Source of the DNA: Verrucomicrobiaceae bacterium
Lineage (GTDB): Bacteria; Verrucomicrobiota; Verrucomicrobiia; Verrucomicrobiales; Verrucomicrobiaceae
DNA length: 64,000 nucleotides
NCBI GenBank assembly: GCA_947507875.1
Contig: CANNQP010000020.1
Span: forward strand, 1-64,000
Reading direction: 5' to 3'
A model generated the notes under the pieces. That model did no database searches and had not been told where the DNA came from. It saw only the letters and a list, made by a program, of their open reading frames with translations. This document shows, in pieces, positions 19,381-27,538 of this stretch; the first letter of the stretch is position 1, and each line of letters begins with the position of its first letter. The position numbers were made by a program, and so were the translations under genes.

Positions 19381-20409
19381 ATGAGCAAATCCGCACCCAA
19401 ACTTCACAACGCGATGTGGCCAGGCCTCGTCGGCAAAGGCGATGGCGAAGGCCAGGAACCCCCAATCAGTCTCGAGCGCATGCTCGACCTCACCGCCGCC
19501 GCGAATGTGAATGGCCAGAAGTTTGAAGGCATCGACTACTTCCTCTTTCTCCCCCATACCGATCCGAACGCGAGTGATGACGAGATCAAAAGGATCGCGG
19601 ATCTGATCGCCTCAAAGGGTTTCTCCGTCGGTTCTCTTGTGGCTCCTGTGTGGCCCGGCACGGTGGGGGATAGCGCCATGGGCGATGATGCTCAGCAGGC
19701 GAAGTTCCTCGATGCTGTGAAGATGGCCTGCCGTATCGCCAAGGTCTTCAACAGCACTGGCATTCGCAAATACGGCTGCATCCGCATCGACTCTGCCGAG
19801 TTTGGGATCGCCAAGTGGAAAGAAAACCCGCAGGCAAATACCGCCCGAATCATCGACACCTTCAAGAAGGCAGCTGCCATCGCCAAGGATCATGGTGAAC
19901 GCCTCGCTGCTGAAGGTGAGATCTGCTGGGCCGGCATGCACTCCTGGAAGGACATGCTTGACGTCCTGGAAGGCGTGGGCATGCCCGAAGCTCTTGGTTT
20001 CCAGGCTGACCTCGCCCACACCTACCTCTACACCCTCGGCTACAACGCTCCTGAACATGCCCTTGTGAAAGAAGGCTACAGTGAGGCCGAATTCTACACC
20101 GCCTACGAGAAGATGACGGATGCCCTCCGTCCTTGGACCATCGACTTCCACGTCGCCCAGAACGACGGTACTGTCCATGGCGCTGGTAGCCACGACAAGA
20201 CTGGCAAGCACTGCCGTGCTGACGATCCGAACGGCAAGCTCGATATCGTGAAATGTGCCGGTTACTGGCTCAAAGACGCCCAGGCACGCGGCATCCAGCA
20301 CATCTGTTGGGATGGCTGCATGTTCCCGAATGCCGTCCTCGAAACACCAAGCACCTGGAACACCATCCTTGATGCGATGATCAAGGTGCGTGACGCGCAC
20401 GGTTGGTGA
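19381..20409 (+). CDS. Xylose isomerase-like TIM-barrel (sugar isomerase/epimerase) protein
   Basis: A 342-residue AP-endonuclease-2/xylose-isomerase-like barrel. Candidate metal ligands lie in [14 protein letters not shown] (Glu), [11 protein letters not shown] (Asp, His), [15 protein letters not shown] (His, Asp) and [10 protein letters not shown]. The spacing suits the sugar-phosphate isomerase/epimerase group, but the substrate cannot be told from sequence. The start at 19381 gives the family N-terminus; the frame is open far upstream without homology. A strong intrinsic terminator follows 25 bases after the stop, so it is the last (and apparently only) gene of its transcript. Confidence 0.85.
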   Translation: MSKSAPKLHNAMWPGLVGKGDGEGQEPPISLERMLDLTAAANVNGQKFEGIDYFLFLPHTDPNASDDEIKRIADLIASKGFSVGSLVAPVWPGTVGDSAMGDDAQQAKFLDAVKMACRIAKVFNSTGIRKYGCIRIDSAEFGIAKWKENPQANTARIIDTFKKAAAIAKDHGERLAAEGEICWAGMHSWKDMLDVLEGVGMPEALGFQADLAHTYLYTLGYNAPEHALVKEGYSEAEFYTAYEKMTDALRPWTIDFHVAQNDGTVHGAGSHDKTGKHCRADDPNGKLDIVKCAGYWLKDAQARGIQHICWDGCMFPNAVLETPSTWNTILDAMIKVRDAHGW

Positions 20410-20434
20410 CTGCAGAGTGGAAGTGGTCTTTGCT

Positions 20435-20468
20435 AAAAACGCCGCAGATGACCTCTGCGGCGTTTTTT
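20435..20468 (+). terminator. Rho-independent terminator after the isomerase-like gene
   Basis: AACGCCGCAGA and TCTGCGGCGTT form a perfect GC-rich stem around the loop TGACC (20449-20453). It is flanked by an A-run on the left and a T-run (20463-20468) on the right. It ends the upstream plus-strand transcript; the A-run means it could also act for the convergent haemoglobin gene. Confidence 0.92.
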
Positions 20469-20542
20469 ATCGAAGCGCATCTTGTAGAGCAAGAGGTGCA
20501 TGAGCTAAGCCATTGCGGGATTCAGCACGTTGCCCAGCTGGT

Positions 20543-21052
20543 TTAGCTCTCAGCCGCCGAATGCCGGTTTGGAACATGATCAGCCTGCGGGCTCAGCTTG
20601 GTGAAATCCTCCATTAGGCATCCGCCAAAGGTAGATTCAAAGCTTTGGGATGCACCATGGGAACAGGCTCCGCCTTCAATAGACACCGTAGTGATCTCAT
20701 TGGCGAAGGTGTTGATGTGTTCAATGACAAGATCCGCATCGTGCTCGTCGATGCCGATGTCGCGTAGTGTTTCCAGGAGGTGGCCTACGAAATGGGTGAA
20801 ATGGTCGCTGCGGATGCCGCGCCCGTGGTGGGCATGGGCCAGGGATTGGCCGGTGTAGCTCACGGGGCCACCCAGAGCCATGCAGAAAAACTCCTTCTGC
20901 ATCCTTTGCAGTTGGTCGAGCGGTGTATGGCGAAAAAAACCAACGAAGATAGGGTCAGCCAGGACCCGCACATAGAAGGCCTCGATCAAGGATTCTACCG
21001 CGGTGCTACCGCCAATCCGATCGTAAAGAGAGGTCGGGGTATCTGCGTTCAT
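20543..21052 (-). CDS. glbN: Group I truncated haemoglobin with C-terminal extension
   Basis: A 169-residue haem protein. SLYDRIGGSTAVESLIEAFY is the 2/2 globin N-terminus. LAHAHHGRGIRSDHFTHFV aligns with the F-helix of TrHbN and puts the proximal haem ligand at about H75. PVSYTGQ and the E-helix region MQKEFFCMALGG are also conserved. The globin domain ends near residue 125; about 45 further residues with two Cys (GACSHGASQSFESTFGGCLMED) are not part of the fold. Known roles are NO detoxification or O2 binding. The ATG at 21052 is chosen by homology; another lies at 21091. Confidence 0.88.
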   Translation of the reverse strand: MNADTPTSLYDRIGGSTAVESLIEAFYVRVLADPIFVGFFRHTPLDQLQRMQKEFFCMALGGPVSYTGQSLAHAHHGRGIRSDHFTHFVGHLLETLRDIGIDEHDADLVIEHINTFANEITTVSIEGGACSHGASQSFESTFGGCLMEDFTKLSPQADHVPNRHSAAES

Positions 21053-21117
21053 CGCAGGGTAGAATCTGGTCGATGTTATCTGACCTGACACTTCCAGTCT
21101 AGCGATTGAGCATGTGT

Positions 21118-21618
21118 TTATTGCTGCACCGGCGGTTCCAGGATGATTTTGATGCCTCCTGCGCTCTTGCCAGCGGCCTGAAGGGCATCCGCCAAAGTCG
21201 GGCCTGAGGCAGGAGCTGACGTCGTAAGATTCGGCGACGTGCCAGAAGCGGTCTGTTCGGCCTCCAGAGCGGCTTTCAGAGCACCTTCCACCATTTGCCC
21301 ACAGTGAATTTTCATCGGGGGCAGCGGTCCCAGAGGGGCACTCAGCTCTTCCGCATTCATTTGCAAAGCCTCTTCGCGGGTTTTGCCACGAATCAGCTCA
21401 GTGGCTAGGCTTGCCACGGCGATGGCGGTCTGGCAGCCAAAGGACTGGAAACTGGCCTTGTCGATCACGCGGCGGCCATCCTTTTCTTTGTATTTCAGCC
21501 ACATGCGCACCATGTCACCGCAATCGGGAGAGCCTACCGTGCCGACAGCATCGGCATCGGGCATTTCGCCGAGGTTTTGAGGATTGCTGAGGGCGGATTG
21601 CAGAGCGGTTTCGTCCAT
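21118..21618 (-). CDS. NifU/IscU-like iron-sulfur scaffold protein
   Basis: A 166-residue protein whose first ~125 residues are an IscU/NifU N-terminal domain. The three cluster-binding cysteines are C33 (SPDCGD), C62 (FGCQTAIA) and C106 (KIHCGQMVEGAL). The tail of ~40 residues is Ala/Ser/Pro-rich and ends GGIKIILEPPVQQ, which I do not recognise. No cysteine desulfurase is adjacent. It is divergent from queG with only about 90 bases between the start codons, so the two probably share a promoter region; QueG carries two 4Fe-4S clusters. The start at 21618 is chosen over 21702 by homology. Confidence 0.85.
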   Translation of the reverse strand: MDETALQSALSNPQNLGEMPDADAVGTVGSPDCGDMVRMWLKYKEKDGRRVIDKASFQSFGCQTAIAVASLATELIRGKTREEALQMNAEELSAPLGPLPPMKIHCGQMVEGALKAALEAEQTASGTSPNLTTSAPASGPTLADALQAAGKSAGGIKIILEPPVQQ

Positions 21619-21708
21619 AGGAAAAGAACAGCATGGGGGAAAACGCGGTGTGGTGCAACCTTGGGGCGGTTTTTTGACAGGAAGCCTAGCTGGAGACACC
21701 ATGCAGCC

Positions 21709-22746
21709 ATGGACGATCTGAAACGCGCGCTGCTGGCTGAGGCAGCTAAGCTAGGTTTCGCCGACTGCCGTGTGGCAGTGGCCGGGCCTGCGCCGCGCCG
21801 TGAGCTCTACGAGCGCTGGGTAGCCGAGGGCAAACATGGCGACATGGCTTGGATGGCGCGGAACATGGATCGCCGCACGGACCCACGTCTTGTCCAGCCA
21901 GGAGCACGCAGTGTCATCGTCTTAGCGTTGAATTATTACCAAGGGCCACCGCCGCGCGAGCAGGCGTGGCGAGTGGCGCGTTACGCCTGGAATGACGATT
22001 ACCACGACCTCATCCAGGAGAAGCTGCGCGCTCTGGATGCTTGGCTCATCGCTCAAGGTGGCCAGCAGCGCTACTACGTGGACACGGGTCCTGTGCTGGA
22101 GCGTGATTGGGCCAGCGAGGCAGGTCTGGGCTGGGGGGGCAAAAGCACGATGCAGATCCATCGTCAGCTCGGCGCTTGGTTCTTCCTCGCTGAGTTGATC
22201 AGTACACTTGCGCTGGAGCCAGACATGCCTGCCAAGGATTTCTGCGGTTCCTGCACGCGTTGCATCCAAGCCTGCCCGACACAGGCGATCACGGCTCCGC
22301 GCCGCATGGATGCACGCCGCTGCGTCAGCTACCTGACGATCGAGAACAAAGGTCCGATTCCCGAGGAGTTCCGCCGTGCCATGGGAGACCGGATCTATGG
22401 CTGCGATGACTGTCTTGCGGCCTGCCCCTGGAACCGCTTTGCCCAACTTTCCCATGAGGCTGCATTTCAGGCGCGAGAGGCACTTTTTGCCCGACAGTTG
22501 CGCGATTTTCTGACGCTGACGGATGAGGAGTTTCGGACTCTATTTGCCCGCAGCCCGATCAAGCGCATCAAGCGGCCTGCCTTTTTGCGCAATGTTTGTG
22601 TGGCATTGGGAAACACGGGATCGTTGGCTGATTTACCTGCGCTTCAGCCTCTGATGGAAGATGAAAATCCGTTGATTGCCGAACATGCAAAATGGGCTGT
22701 GGCGGAGATCCTTCGCCGTGCTAAGGAGCCAATCGCCGCCGTTTAA
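21709..22746 (+). CDS. queG: Epoxyqueuosine reductase
   Basis: A 345-residue cobalamin- and 4Fe-4S-dependent enzyme that performs the last step of queuosine synthesis in tRNA. The N-terminal domain has DTGPVLERDWA with the catalytic Asp (~D126), then GLGWGGKST. Two ferredoxin clusters follow: CGSCTRCIQACP (179-190) and CDDCLAACPWN (232-242). A HEAT-like C-terminus (LADLPALQPLMEDENPLIAEHAKWAV) is as expected. The ATG at 21709 matches family N-termini; the open frame upstream overlaps the divergent NifU-like gene and is not coding. Confidence 0.95.
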   Translation: MDDLKRALLAEAAKLGFADCRVAVAGPAPRRELYERWVAEGKHGDMAWMARNMDRRTDPRLVQPGARSVIVLALNYYQGPPPREQAWRVARYAWNDDYHDLIQEKLRALDAWLIAQGGQQRYYVDTGPVLERDWASEAGLGWGGKSTMQIHRQLGAWFFLAELISTLALEPDMPAKDFCGSCTRCIQACPTQAITAPRRMDARRCVSYLTIENKGPIPEEFRRAMGDRIYGCDDCLAACPWNRFAQLSHEAAFQAREALFARQLRDFLTLTDEEFRTLFARSPIKRIKRPAFLRNVCVALGNTGSLADLPALQPLMEDENPLIAEHAKWAVAEILRRAKEPIAAV

Positions 22747-22985
22747 AGCGAGGTTGGCTGCATGTCGTCTGGCTTCTCTGCGCAGGCACACTAGGATAGC
22801 GCGGTGGAAGTCCCGCCAAGATTAGAAGTTAGGTGAGGATGGCCTTCAGGCCCAAGCTGTCGCATCCTGCCCCTGCCTTGCATCTGGCAAGGCCAACTAT
22901 GGTGATCATGAACCGCAGTCTTTTGGGGGAGGGTCGAGTTTATGGCGCAGGACATAAGTCCAGGGTATAAATTCGGCACCCCTTC
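22747..22985. other. Upstream part of the queG-porin intergenic region
   Basis: The gap between queG and the porin gene is 310 bases. Its last 70 bases hold the promoter and dyads described separately. In the first ~240 bases I see no open frame with protein-like composition and no terminator with a T-run. The sequence has several short GC-rich repeats, but I could not match it to any riboswitch or small RNA I know. Confidence 0.4.
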
Positions 22986-23010
22986 ATTAATGCATAGTTA
23001 TTGCATTAAT
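22986..23010. promoter_or_regulatory. 25-bp perfect dyad operator upstream of the porin-znuA operon
   Basis: ATTAATGCA and TGCATTAAT form a perfect 9-bp inverted repeat with a 7-base centre. It ends four bases before the -35 hexamer of the promoter. Size, A+T content and position are those of a Fur-family (Zur-like) operator, and the genes behind it look like zinc uptake. The regulator itself is not in the window. Confidence 0.6.
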
Positions 23011-23014
23011 AGGG

Positions 23015-23044
23015 TTGACCTTGATGCAACATCGTTGCTAAGAT
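23015..23044 (+). promoter_or_regulatory. Sigma-70 promoter with second operator-like dyad in its spacer
   Basis: The -35 box is TTGACC (23015-23020). An 18-base spacer precedes the -10 box TAAGAT (23039-23044). The predicted transcript starts near 23051, only about six bases before the porin ATG at 23057, so the mRNA would be nearly leaderless; indeed no ribosome binding site precedes the ATG. The spacer contains GCAAC-ATC-GTTGC, and 23021-23043 aligns with the upstream dyad (shared TT.ATGCA...TTGC pattern) at a 34-base offset. Repressor bound here would block RNA polymerase directly. Confidence 0.55.
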
Positions 23045-23056
23045 GATTACTTCGCC

Positions 23057-24352
23057 ATGCACTCTTCTTCCTCGACCTTCTCTTTTCTGCCTTGTGCTGC
23101 GTTTTGCCTGCTGATCTCAAGTGGGATGGCACCTGTTTTCGGGCAGACTTCAGCTCAATTCAGCGCTCAGCGTCAGCAGAAGTACCAATATTCCACCTTT
23201 AGTGCCATGTCTTCGCCCGTTGTCTTGCCGATGGATGGCAAGGTCGACGAAGCGGATTGGCTGACTGGTCTGGATGTCAGCTTGGCGGATAAAATTTTCC
23301 CGCACATGCACTTCGACACGGCATTCGGCACCAGCAGTATTGATCAAGACGAGCTTGCGGCTGGCCATCACGATCCCATTCGCAGAGATGGAGTTACCTT
23401 TCAAAACATCGAATTCTCCCTCTCAGGTCGCTTGGATGATCACAACGAATTTTTTGTGACGTATGCCGGGGCGGTGGGAGAGGATGATCACTACGAGCCT
23501 ATTTTCGAGGAAGCGTTTTGGAAGTTCAAAAATCTGCCTGGAGGCTTCGAGCTGCGTTTGGGGCGTGTTTACAATCGGTTCGGCATACAGAATACTTACC
23601 ATCCCCATGGTTTTGATTGGGTCGACCAGTACCTCGTCAACACGCGGATGTTGGGAGATGATTCCCTGACCACTCTGGGTGCCGAAATCACTTGGTTCGC
23701 CCCCTTGCCTTGGCTCTCCCAGTTTGATTTCGCCCTGGGTGAACCCCCTAGCCACGATGGCCACGCCCATCATGAAGATGAGGAAGACCATCGCTATGCG
23801 GCGGATGAATCTTATTTCTCCGAGGATGCCATCACTTATGTATTAAACTGGACCAACGTATTCAATTACAACGATTTTCATCAATTTAGATGCGGCCTTT
23901 CAGGCGCTTGGGGTGAGAATCAAAGCGAAGAGAACACAAGCATTTATGGCGCCCACTTTGAATACCAATGGCGGGAAAATGGCTTCGATCCAGGTGGCCA
24001 TTATTTTCGGGTTCGCTCTGAGGCCATGATGAACAGCTTCAAGGTCGAGGATGAAATGGACGAAACACGCCCGCTGGAAGCACAACAGGATTTTGGTTGC
24101 TACCTAAGCCTACTTTATGGCCTGCCGAACAACATAGAGCTAGGCCTGCGCGGTGAGTTTGTCTCCGGCAATAGCGATACGGGACAAGAGAGCCGTTTCC
24201 GGGCTAGCCCAGGGATCACTTGGTATGCCAACCAAGCGCGTACGCTTCGTCTGCGCTTGCAATACAACTATGATCAATCCAACGCACGTGGCACCGACCA
24301 TGCGGTATGGACACAGGTCAGTTTTACCTGGGGTGGTCCAGAAGTTCGCTAA
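23057..24352 (+). CDS. Porin-like outer-membrane protein with His-rich stretch, putative zinc channel
   Basis: A 431-residue exported protein with a signal peptide (~1-29). The rest alternates in beta-strand fashion and ends in a strand-rich segment (RLRLQYNYDQSN...WTQVSFTWGG), as in trimeric or monomeric porins. A His/Asp/Glu-rich stretch, HDGHAHHEDEEDHRYAADE, lies at about 233-251 and would sit in an external or periplasmic loop. The ZnuA-like gene starts 35 bases downstream in the same direction. The operator/promoter arrangement and the His-rich loop together suggest passage or capture of Zn across the outer membrane; this is inference. Confidence 0.75.
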   Translation: MHSSSSTFSFLPCAAFCLLISSGMAPVFGQTSAQFSAQRQQKYQYSTFSAMSSPVVLPMDGKVDEADWLTGLDVSLADKIFPHMHFDTAFGTSSIDQDELAAGHHDPIRRDGVTFQNIEFSLSGRLDDHNEFFVTYAGAVGEDDHYEPIFEEAFWKFKNLPGGFELRLGRVYNRFGIQNTYHPHGFDWVDQYLVNTRMLGDDSLTTLGAEITWFAPLPWLSQFDFALGEPPSHDGHAHHEDEEDHRYAADESYFSEDAITYVLNWTNVFNYNDFHQFRCGLSGAWGENQSEENTSIYGAHFEYQWRENGFDPGGHYFRVRSEAMMNSFKVEDEMDETRPLEAQQDFGCYLSLLYGLPNNIELGLRGEFVSGNSDTGQESRFRASPGITWYANQARTLRLRLQYNYDQSNARGTDHAVWTQVSFTWGGPEVR

Positions 24353-24387
24353 CTTCTGCTGACGGCGCACGTTATCGTTCCCCTGCT

Positions 24388-25290
24388 ATGAAACCTTTAC
24401 TGCTATCCCTCCTGTGTCTTTGGATGACAGACTCAGCCACGGCGGCGGTGAAGGTCGCTAGCTTGCATCCGATCCTGGCGGACTTGGCCCGACAAGTGGG
24501 GGGAGAACATGTGCAGGTGGTGGAGGTTTTAAAAGCAGGTGGGGATGTGCATCACTTCGAGCCCGCCGCGCGAGATATCGCTGCCATGCGTGGCTCCGTG
24601 CTCCTCTTGGCCATGGGCAAGCACCTGGAAACCTATTTGGACAAACTTCGCGATAGCCTCGGTTCAGGCGTGAAGGTGGTGGAAGTGGGTAGGCCAATTC
24701 CTTCCCTAAAGTTAGACCCGTCCCAGGAGGTGTTTGTCTGTTGCCCACACCATTCCCACAGCAGCATCGACCCTCACTGGTGGCATAGTGCCGAAAACAT
24801 GAAGCGGGCGGCGCGCTTCCTAGCCGATGAGTTGGCAGCGGTCGATCCGGTCCACGAAGATAGCTACACCAGTGCGGCCAAAGTAGCATCGAAGCGCTTT
24901 GATGAACTCAAGCGCTGGGCGCAGCAGCAAATCAGCGGAATTCCCAGGGCCGATCGCAAGCTAGTCACTGCCCACGCGGCCTTTGGTTATTTCTGCAAGG
25001 AGTTTGGCTTCAAAAGCGTGCCCGTTTTGGGCATCGGGCGCAGCGATGATGCTTCGCCTCAATACATTGCGCAGACGATGCAGGTCATCCGCGACCAGAA
25101 AATTCGTGCAGTTTTCCCTGAGGATCAAGCCAATCCAAAGGTGCTGACCGAGATCGTTCGTAGCACGGGCGTCAAGCTCGGAGATTCTCTTGTGGCTGAT
25201 GGAACGGCCCTGAATGCCCACACTTTCGAGACCATGCTCGGTCACAACGTGCGTGCGATCGTGGCTGCGCTGAAGCCGGTGGCTCCATGA
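24388..25290 (+). CDS. znuA: Zinc/manganese ABC transporter substrate-binding protein (ZnuA-like)
   Basis: A 300-residue periplasmic cluster A-I solute-binding protein. A signal peptide (~1-20) precedes the mature start VKVASLHPILADLARQVGG. Probable metal ligands are the His of GGDVHHFEP (~H56), H130 in DPHWWH, H196 in TAHAAFGYF, and the acidic residue in FPEDQANPK. A small CCPHHSHSS stretch (118-126) resembles the His-rich metal loop of ZnuA but is short. Cognate ATPase and permease genes are not adjacent. Co-transcription with the porin gene is likely from the 35-base gap. Confidence 0.88.
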   Translation: MKPLLLSLLCLWMTDSATAAVKVASLHPILADLARQVGGEHVQVVEVLKAGGDVHHFEPAARDIAAMRGSVLLLAMGKHLETYLDKLRDSLGSGVKVVEVGRPIPSLKLDPSQEVFVCCPHHSHSSIDPHWWHSAENMKRAARFLADELAAVDPVHEDSYTSAAKVASKRFDELKRWAQQQISGIPRADRKLVTAHAAFGYFCKEFGFKSVPVLGIGRSDDASPQYIAQTMQVIRDQKIRAVFPEDQANPKVLTEIVRSTGVKLGDSLVADGTALNAHTFETMLGHNVRAIVAALKPVAP

Positions 25291-25295
25291 TTCCA

Positions 25296-25967
25296 TTACG
25301 GCTGGGTTTCTAAAATCACGGCAGTCTGGCTCACGGTGACTTTTTTCACTGCTCGAAGCACGGGCCCCAAAGCCTCCATCTTCTGGTAGGGCGCTAGCCA
25401 AGTCCAAGCGCCCATCCCACTGACAAATCCCTCGGCGACGACCTTGCCTGGCACGTCCACGGTAGCGACGCGCGCATCGACTCCCAGATCGTGAAGAAAT
25501 AGTTCAAGAGAGGCTTCGCCATTGAGATAGCGTTTCTTGTTTTCCCAGAATTTGATGTGATTCATGGGAAGGCTGACCTTACCCACCACTTGGTTTTTTT
25601 CAGGAATGAGTCGGTCAAAGCGGATCATGTCCTTGTAGCTGCCGTAGCCAGTATCTGGGGCTAGGAGCAGCAAACCATTCAAATCGACGACCGTCAGGCT
25701 TAGGCTCGCCTTCTGGCCAGAGGTCGCTGCCTTTGAAAAGGCTTGCAGTCGGTTCGCTAATTCAGTTCGTGCTGAATCCGGAAAATCAATGCTCGGTAGG
25801 GTGATCGGCTGATCCATCGCAAATTCCGCGATGGCTTTGTCTTGAGAAAGCAGGGACCATGCACTCCAGGCGATGATTCCTAAAAAAATCAGCCCTGCCA
25901 TGAACATGATGAAGCAGCCATAAAAGGGATTGAAATCGGCAGTGGGGACTTTTTCGACTTTAGCCAT
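25296..25967 (-). CDS. Membrane-anchored protein of unknown function
   Basis: A 223-residue protein with one N-terminal membrane segment (PFYGCFIMFMAGLIFLGIIAWSAW, ~14-38) and an extracytoplasmic domain of about 180 residues. That domain has mixed alpha/beta composition and no motif I recognise. SLTVVDLNGLLLLAPD and KVSLPMNHIKFWENKKRYLNGEASLEL suggest a compact beta-rich domain. It ends five bases from the convergent znuA stop and is followed upstream by nusA on the other strand. Normal composition and a clean ATG support it as real. Confidence 0.75.
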   Translation of the reverse strand: MAKVEKVPTADFNPFYGCFIMFMAGLIFLGIIAWSAWSLLSQDKAIAEFAMDQPITLPSIDFPDSARTELANRLQAFSKAATSGQKASLSLTVVDLNGLLLLAPDTGYGSYKDMIRFDRLIPEKNQVVGKVSLPMNHIKFWENKKRYLNGEASLELFLHDLGVDARVATVDVPGKVVAEGFVSGMGAWTWLAPYQKMEALGPVLRAVKKVTVSQTAVILETQP

Positions 25968-26082
25968 GGAGAGCGCAAAAAACAGAGAAACGAACGCGGG
26001 GCAAGCCGCCCGTCGAAAATGCGCACCCTGCGTGTCTTCATGAGAGCTTTTGGGTGCCGTCGGATTAGCTTCTAAAATCAGC

Positions 26083-26110
26083 TTGATGATTTCGCCGCTC
26101 GCACTACTTT
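26083..26110 (+). promoter_or_regulatory. Putative promoter of the nusA-infB-rbfA operon
   Basis: TTGATG (26083-26088) and TACTTT (26105-26110) are separated by 16 bases. Transcription would begin near 26117, giving an ~80-base leader that contains the hairpin at 26147-26170. Both hexamers deviate from consensus, so the call is tentative. Confidence 0.4.
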
Positions 26111-26146
26111 AGCGACTTCCTTTCCCGGGCCAGTTTGTATTATCGT

Positions 26147-26175
26147 GAGAGTGGGGTGCGCCCCGCTCTCTTTTT
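26147..26175 (+). terminator. Terminator-like hairpin in the nusA leader (possible attenuator)
   Basis: GAGAGTGGGG (26147-26156) pairs with CCCCGCTCTC (26161-26170) through ten pairs, one of them T-G, around the tetraloop TGCG. It is followed at once by five T residues (26171-26175). This is a textbook intrinsic terminator, but it stands 22 bases in front of the nusA start codon rather than after a gene. The upstream neighbour is transcribed away. NusA modulates pausing and termination, so autoregulation by attenuation is a reasonable inference. Confidence 0.7.
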
Positions 26176-26197
26176 GTCTGGGGATGGAGTGATTTTT

Positions 26198-27457
26198 ATG
26201 ACCTCGGAACTCAAAGCATTATTCGACTACTACGAGAGGGAGAAAGGCATCGACCGTGATCGCATGGTCGAGGTGCTCTCCCAAGCCCTTCTCGCGGCCT
26301 CGAAGAAGAGCATCGGCCCTGCGCGCGAACTGCGCATTGAGATTAATCCTGACAAAGGCACGATCAAGGCGTTTGCCAAATTGATTGCTGTTGAAGTGGT
26401 CTCGAACCCCTTTGAGGAAATTTCTTTGGAGAAAGCGCTGAAACGCAAAAAGGACGCCCAGCTTGGTGATGAGATTGAGCTGGAGGTGACGCCGCAAAAC
26501 ATGGGCCGTATTGCTGCTCAGACAGCAAAACAGACCATGATGCAGCGCGTGCGCATGGCCGAAAAAGAGAACCTTTACGACGAATTCAAAGATCGCACTG
26601 GCGATGTCGTGAATGGAACCATCCGCCGCTTCGATAAAAGCGATGTGATCATTGATCTTGGTAAGTTTGAAGGTGTCATGCCTAACAAAGAGCGGGTGCC
26701 CACCGAGGAATATACCATCGGAGATCGCATGCGCTTTTACGTAAAAGCTGTAGAAAAAGAGGGTGCCCGCGGGCCTGAGATCGTGCTGAGTCGTGCTCAC
26801 GTGAACTTTGTTCGTCGTCTTTTTGAATTCGAAGTCGCTGAAATTGGTGATCACACCGTGGAGATCTCCAGCATCGCCCGAGAGCCTGGGTATCGCACCA
26901 AAGTGGCCGTTCATAGCGGTGACAAAAAGGTCGATCCTGTCGGCGCTTGTGTCGGTCTCAAGGGGAATCGAGTCAAAAACATTGTTCGCGAACTCAACAA
27001 TGAGAAGGTGGACATCATTGCTTGGTCGCCTGATCCCGTAGAATTCGTCAAGAAGGCCCTGGAGCCCGTCAAAGTGGTCAGCATTCAGGTCTCACCTGAC
27101 AAAAAAGCCGCTCGCCTCACGGTGCGAGAAGAAGACCTATCCAAAGCTATCGGAAGACGTGGTCAGAATGCACGCCTGACGTCTCGCCTCGTGGGAATGG
27201 AATTGCAAATCGAGCGCGATGAGCATGCCGAAGAGGTATTCGAGGGGCAAATGGATCACGCCGCGCAGGACTTGGTCAAGACGGTTGGCATCAACCTCGA
27301 AACTGCCCGTAAATTGGTCATGGGGGGCATGGGCGACCTCCAAGTGCTTCGCCAAGTTGAAGTCGATGACGTTATCGACGCCCTCGCTGGCGATGAGCTG
27401 CTTGGCCGCCAAGTTTTCGAGCGCATCCAGTCTTACACCCCTACCCGAGGAGAGTAG
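26198..27457 (+). CDS. nusA: Transcription termination/antitermination factor NusA
   Basis: A 419-residue RNA polymerase-binding factor. The NusA N-domain (~1-125) is followed by an S1 domain (~133-198, GDVVNGTIRRFDKSDVIIDLGKFEG) and two KH domains, with GACVGLKGNRVKNIVRELNNEKVDII and AIGRRGQNARLTSRLVG as their signature segments. A short helical C-terminal part (350-419) resembles a single helix-hairpin-helix unit; the two acidic repeats of E. coli are absent, as in most phyla. The ATG at 26198 follows GGGATGGAG and is preferred over 26135. First gene of the operon; rimP, which usually precedes nusA, is missing here. Confidence 0.95.
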   Translation: MTSELKALFDYYEREKGIDRDRMVEVLSQALLAASKKSIGPARELRIEINPDKGTIKAFAKLIAVEVVSNPFEEISLEKALKRKKDAQLGDEIELEVTPQNMGRIAAQTAKQTMMQRVRMAEKENLYDEFKDRTGDVVNGTIRRFDKSDVIIDLGKFEGVMPNKERVPTEEYTIGDRMRFYVKAVEKEGARGPEIVLSRAHVNFVRRLFEFEVAEIGDHTVEISSIAREPGYRTKVAVHSGDKKVDPVGACVGLKGNRVKNIVRELNNEKVDIIAWSPDPVEFVKKALEPVKVVSIQVSPDKKAARLTVREEDLSKAIGRRGQNARLTSRLVGMELQIERDEHAEEVFEGQMDHAAQDLVKTVGINLETARKLVMGGMGDLQVLRQVEVDDVIDALAGDELLGRQVFERIQSYTPTRGE

Positions 27458-27538
27458 CCATGAGCCTCTCTTCTGCCATCCTTTCTTCTTTCTCTCCGAC
27501 AGCTTTTCCCGCCGCTCTCCAGACGCTCATTTCCCCTC

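Noticed and set aside
22747..22985. A cobalamin-type or other riboswitch before the porin gene
   Set aside because: Some GC-rich segments are suggestive, but the conserved core boxes of known riboswitches are not present in order, and the predicted promoter lies downstream of this region.
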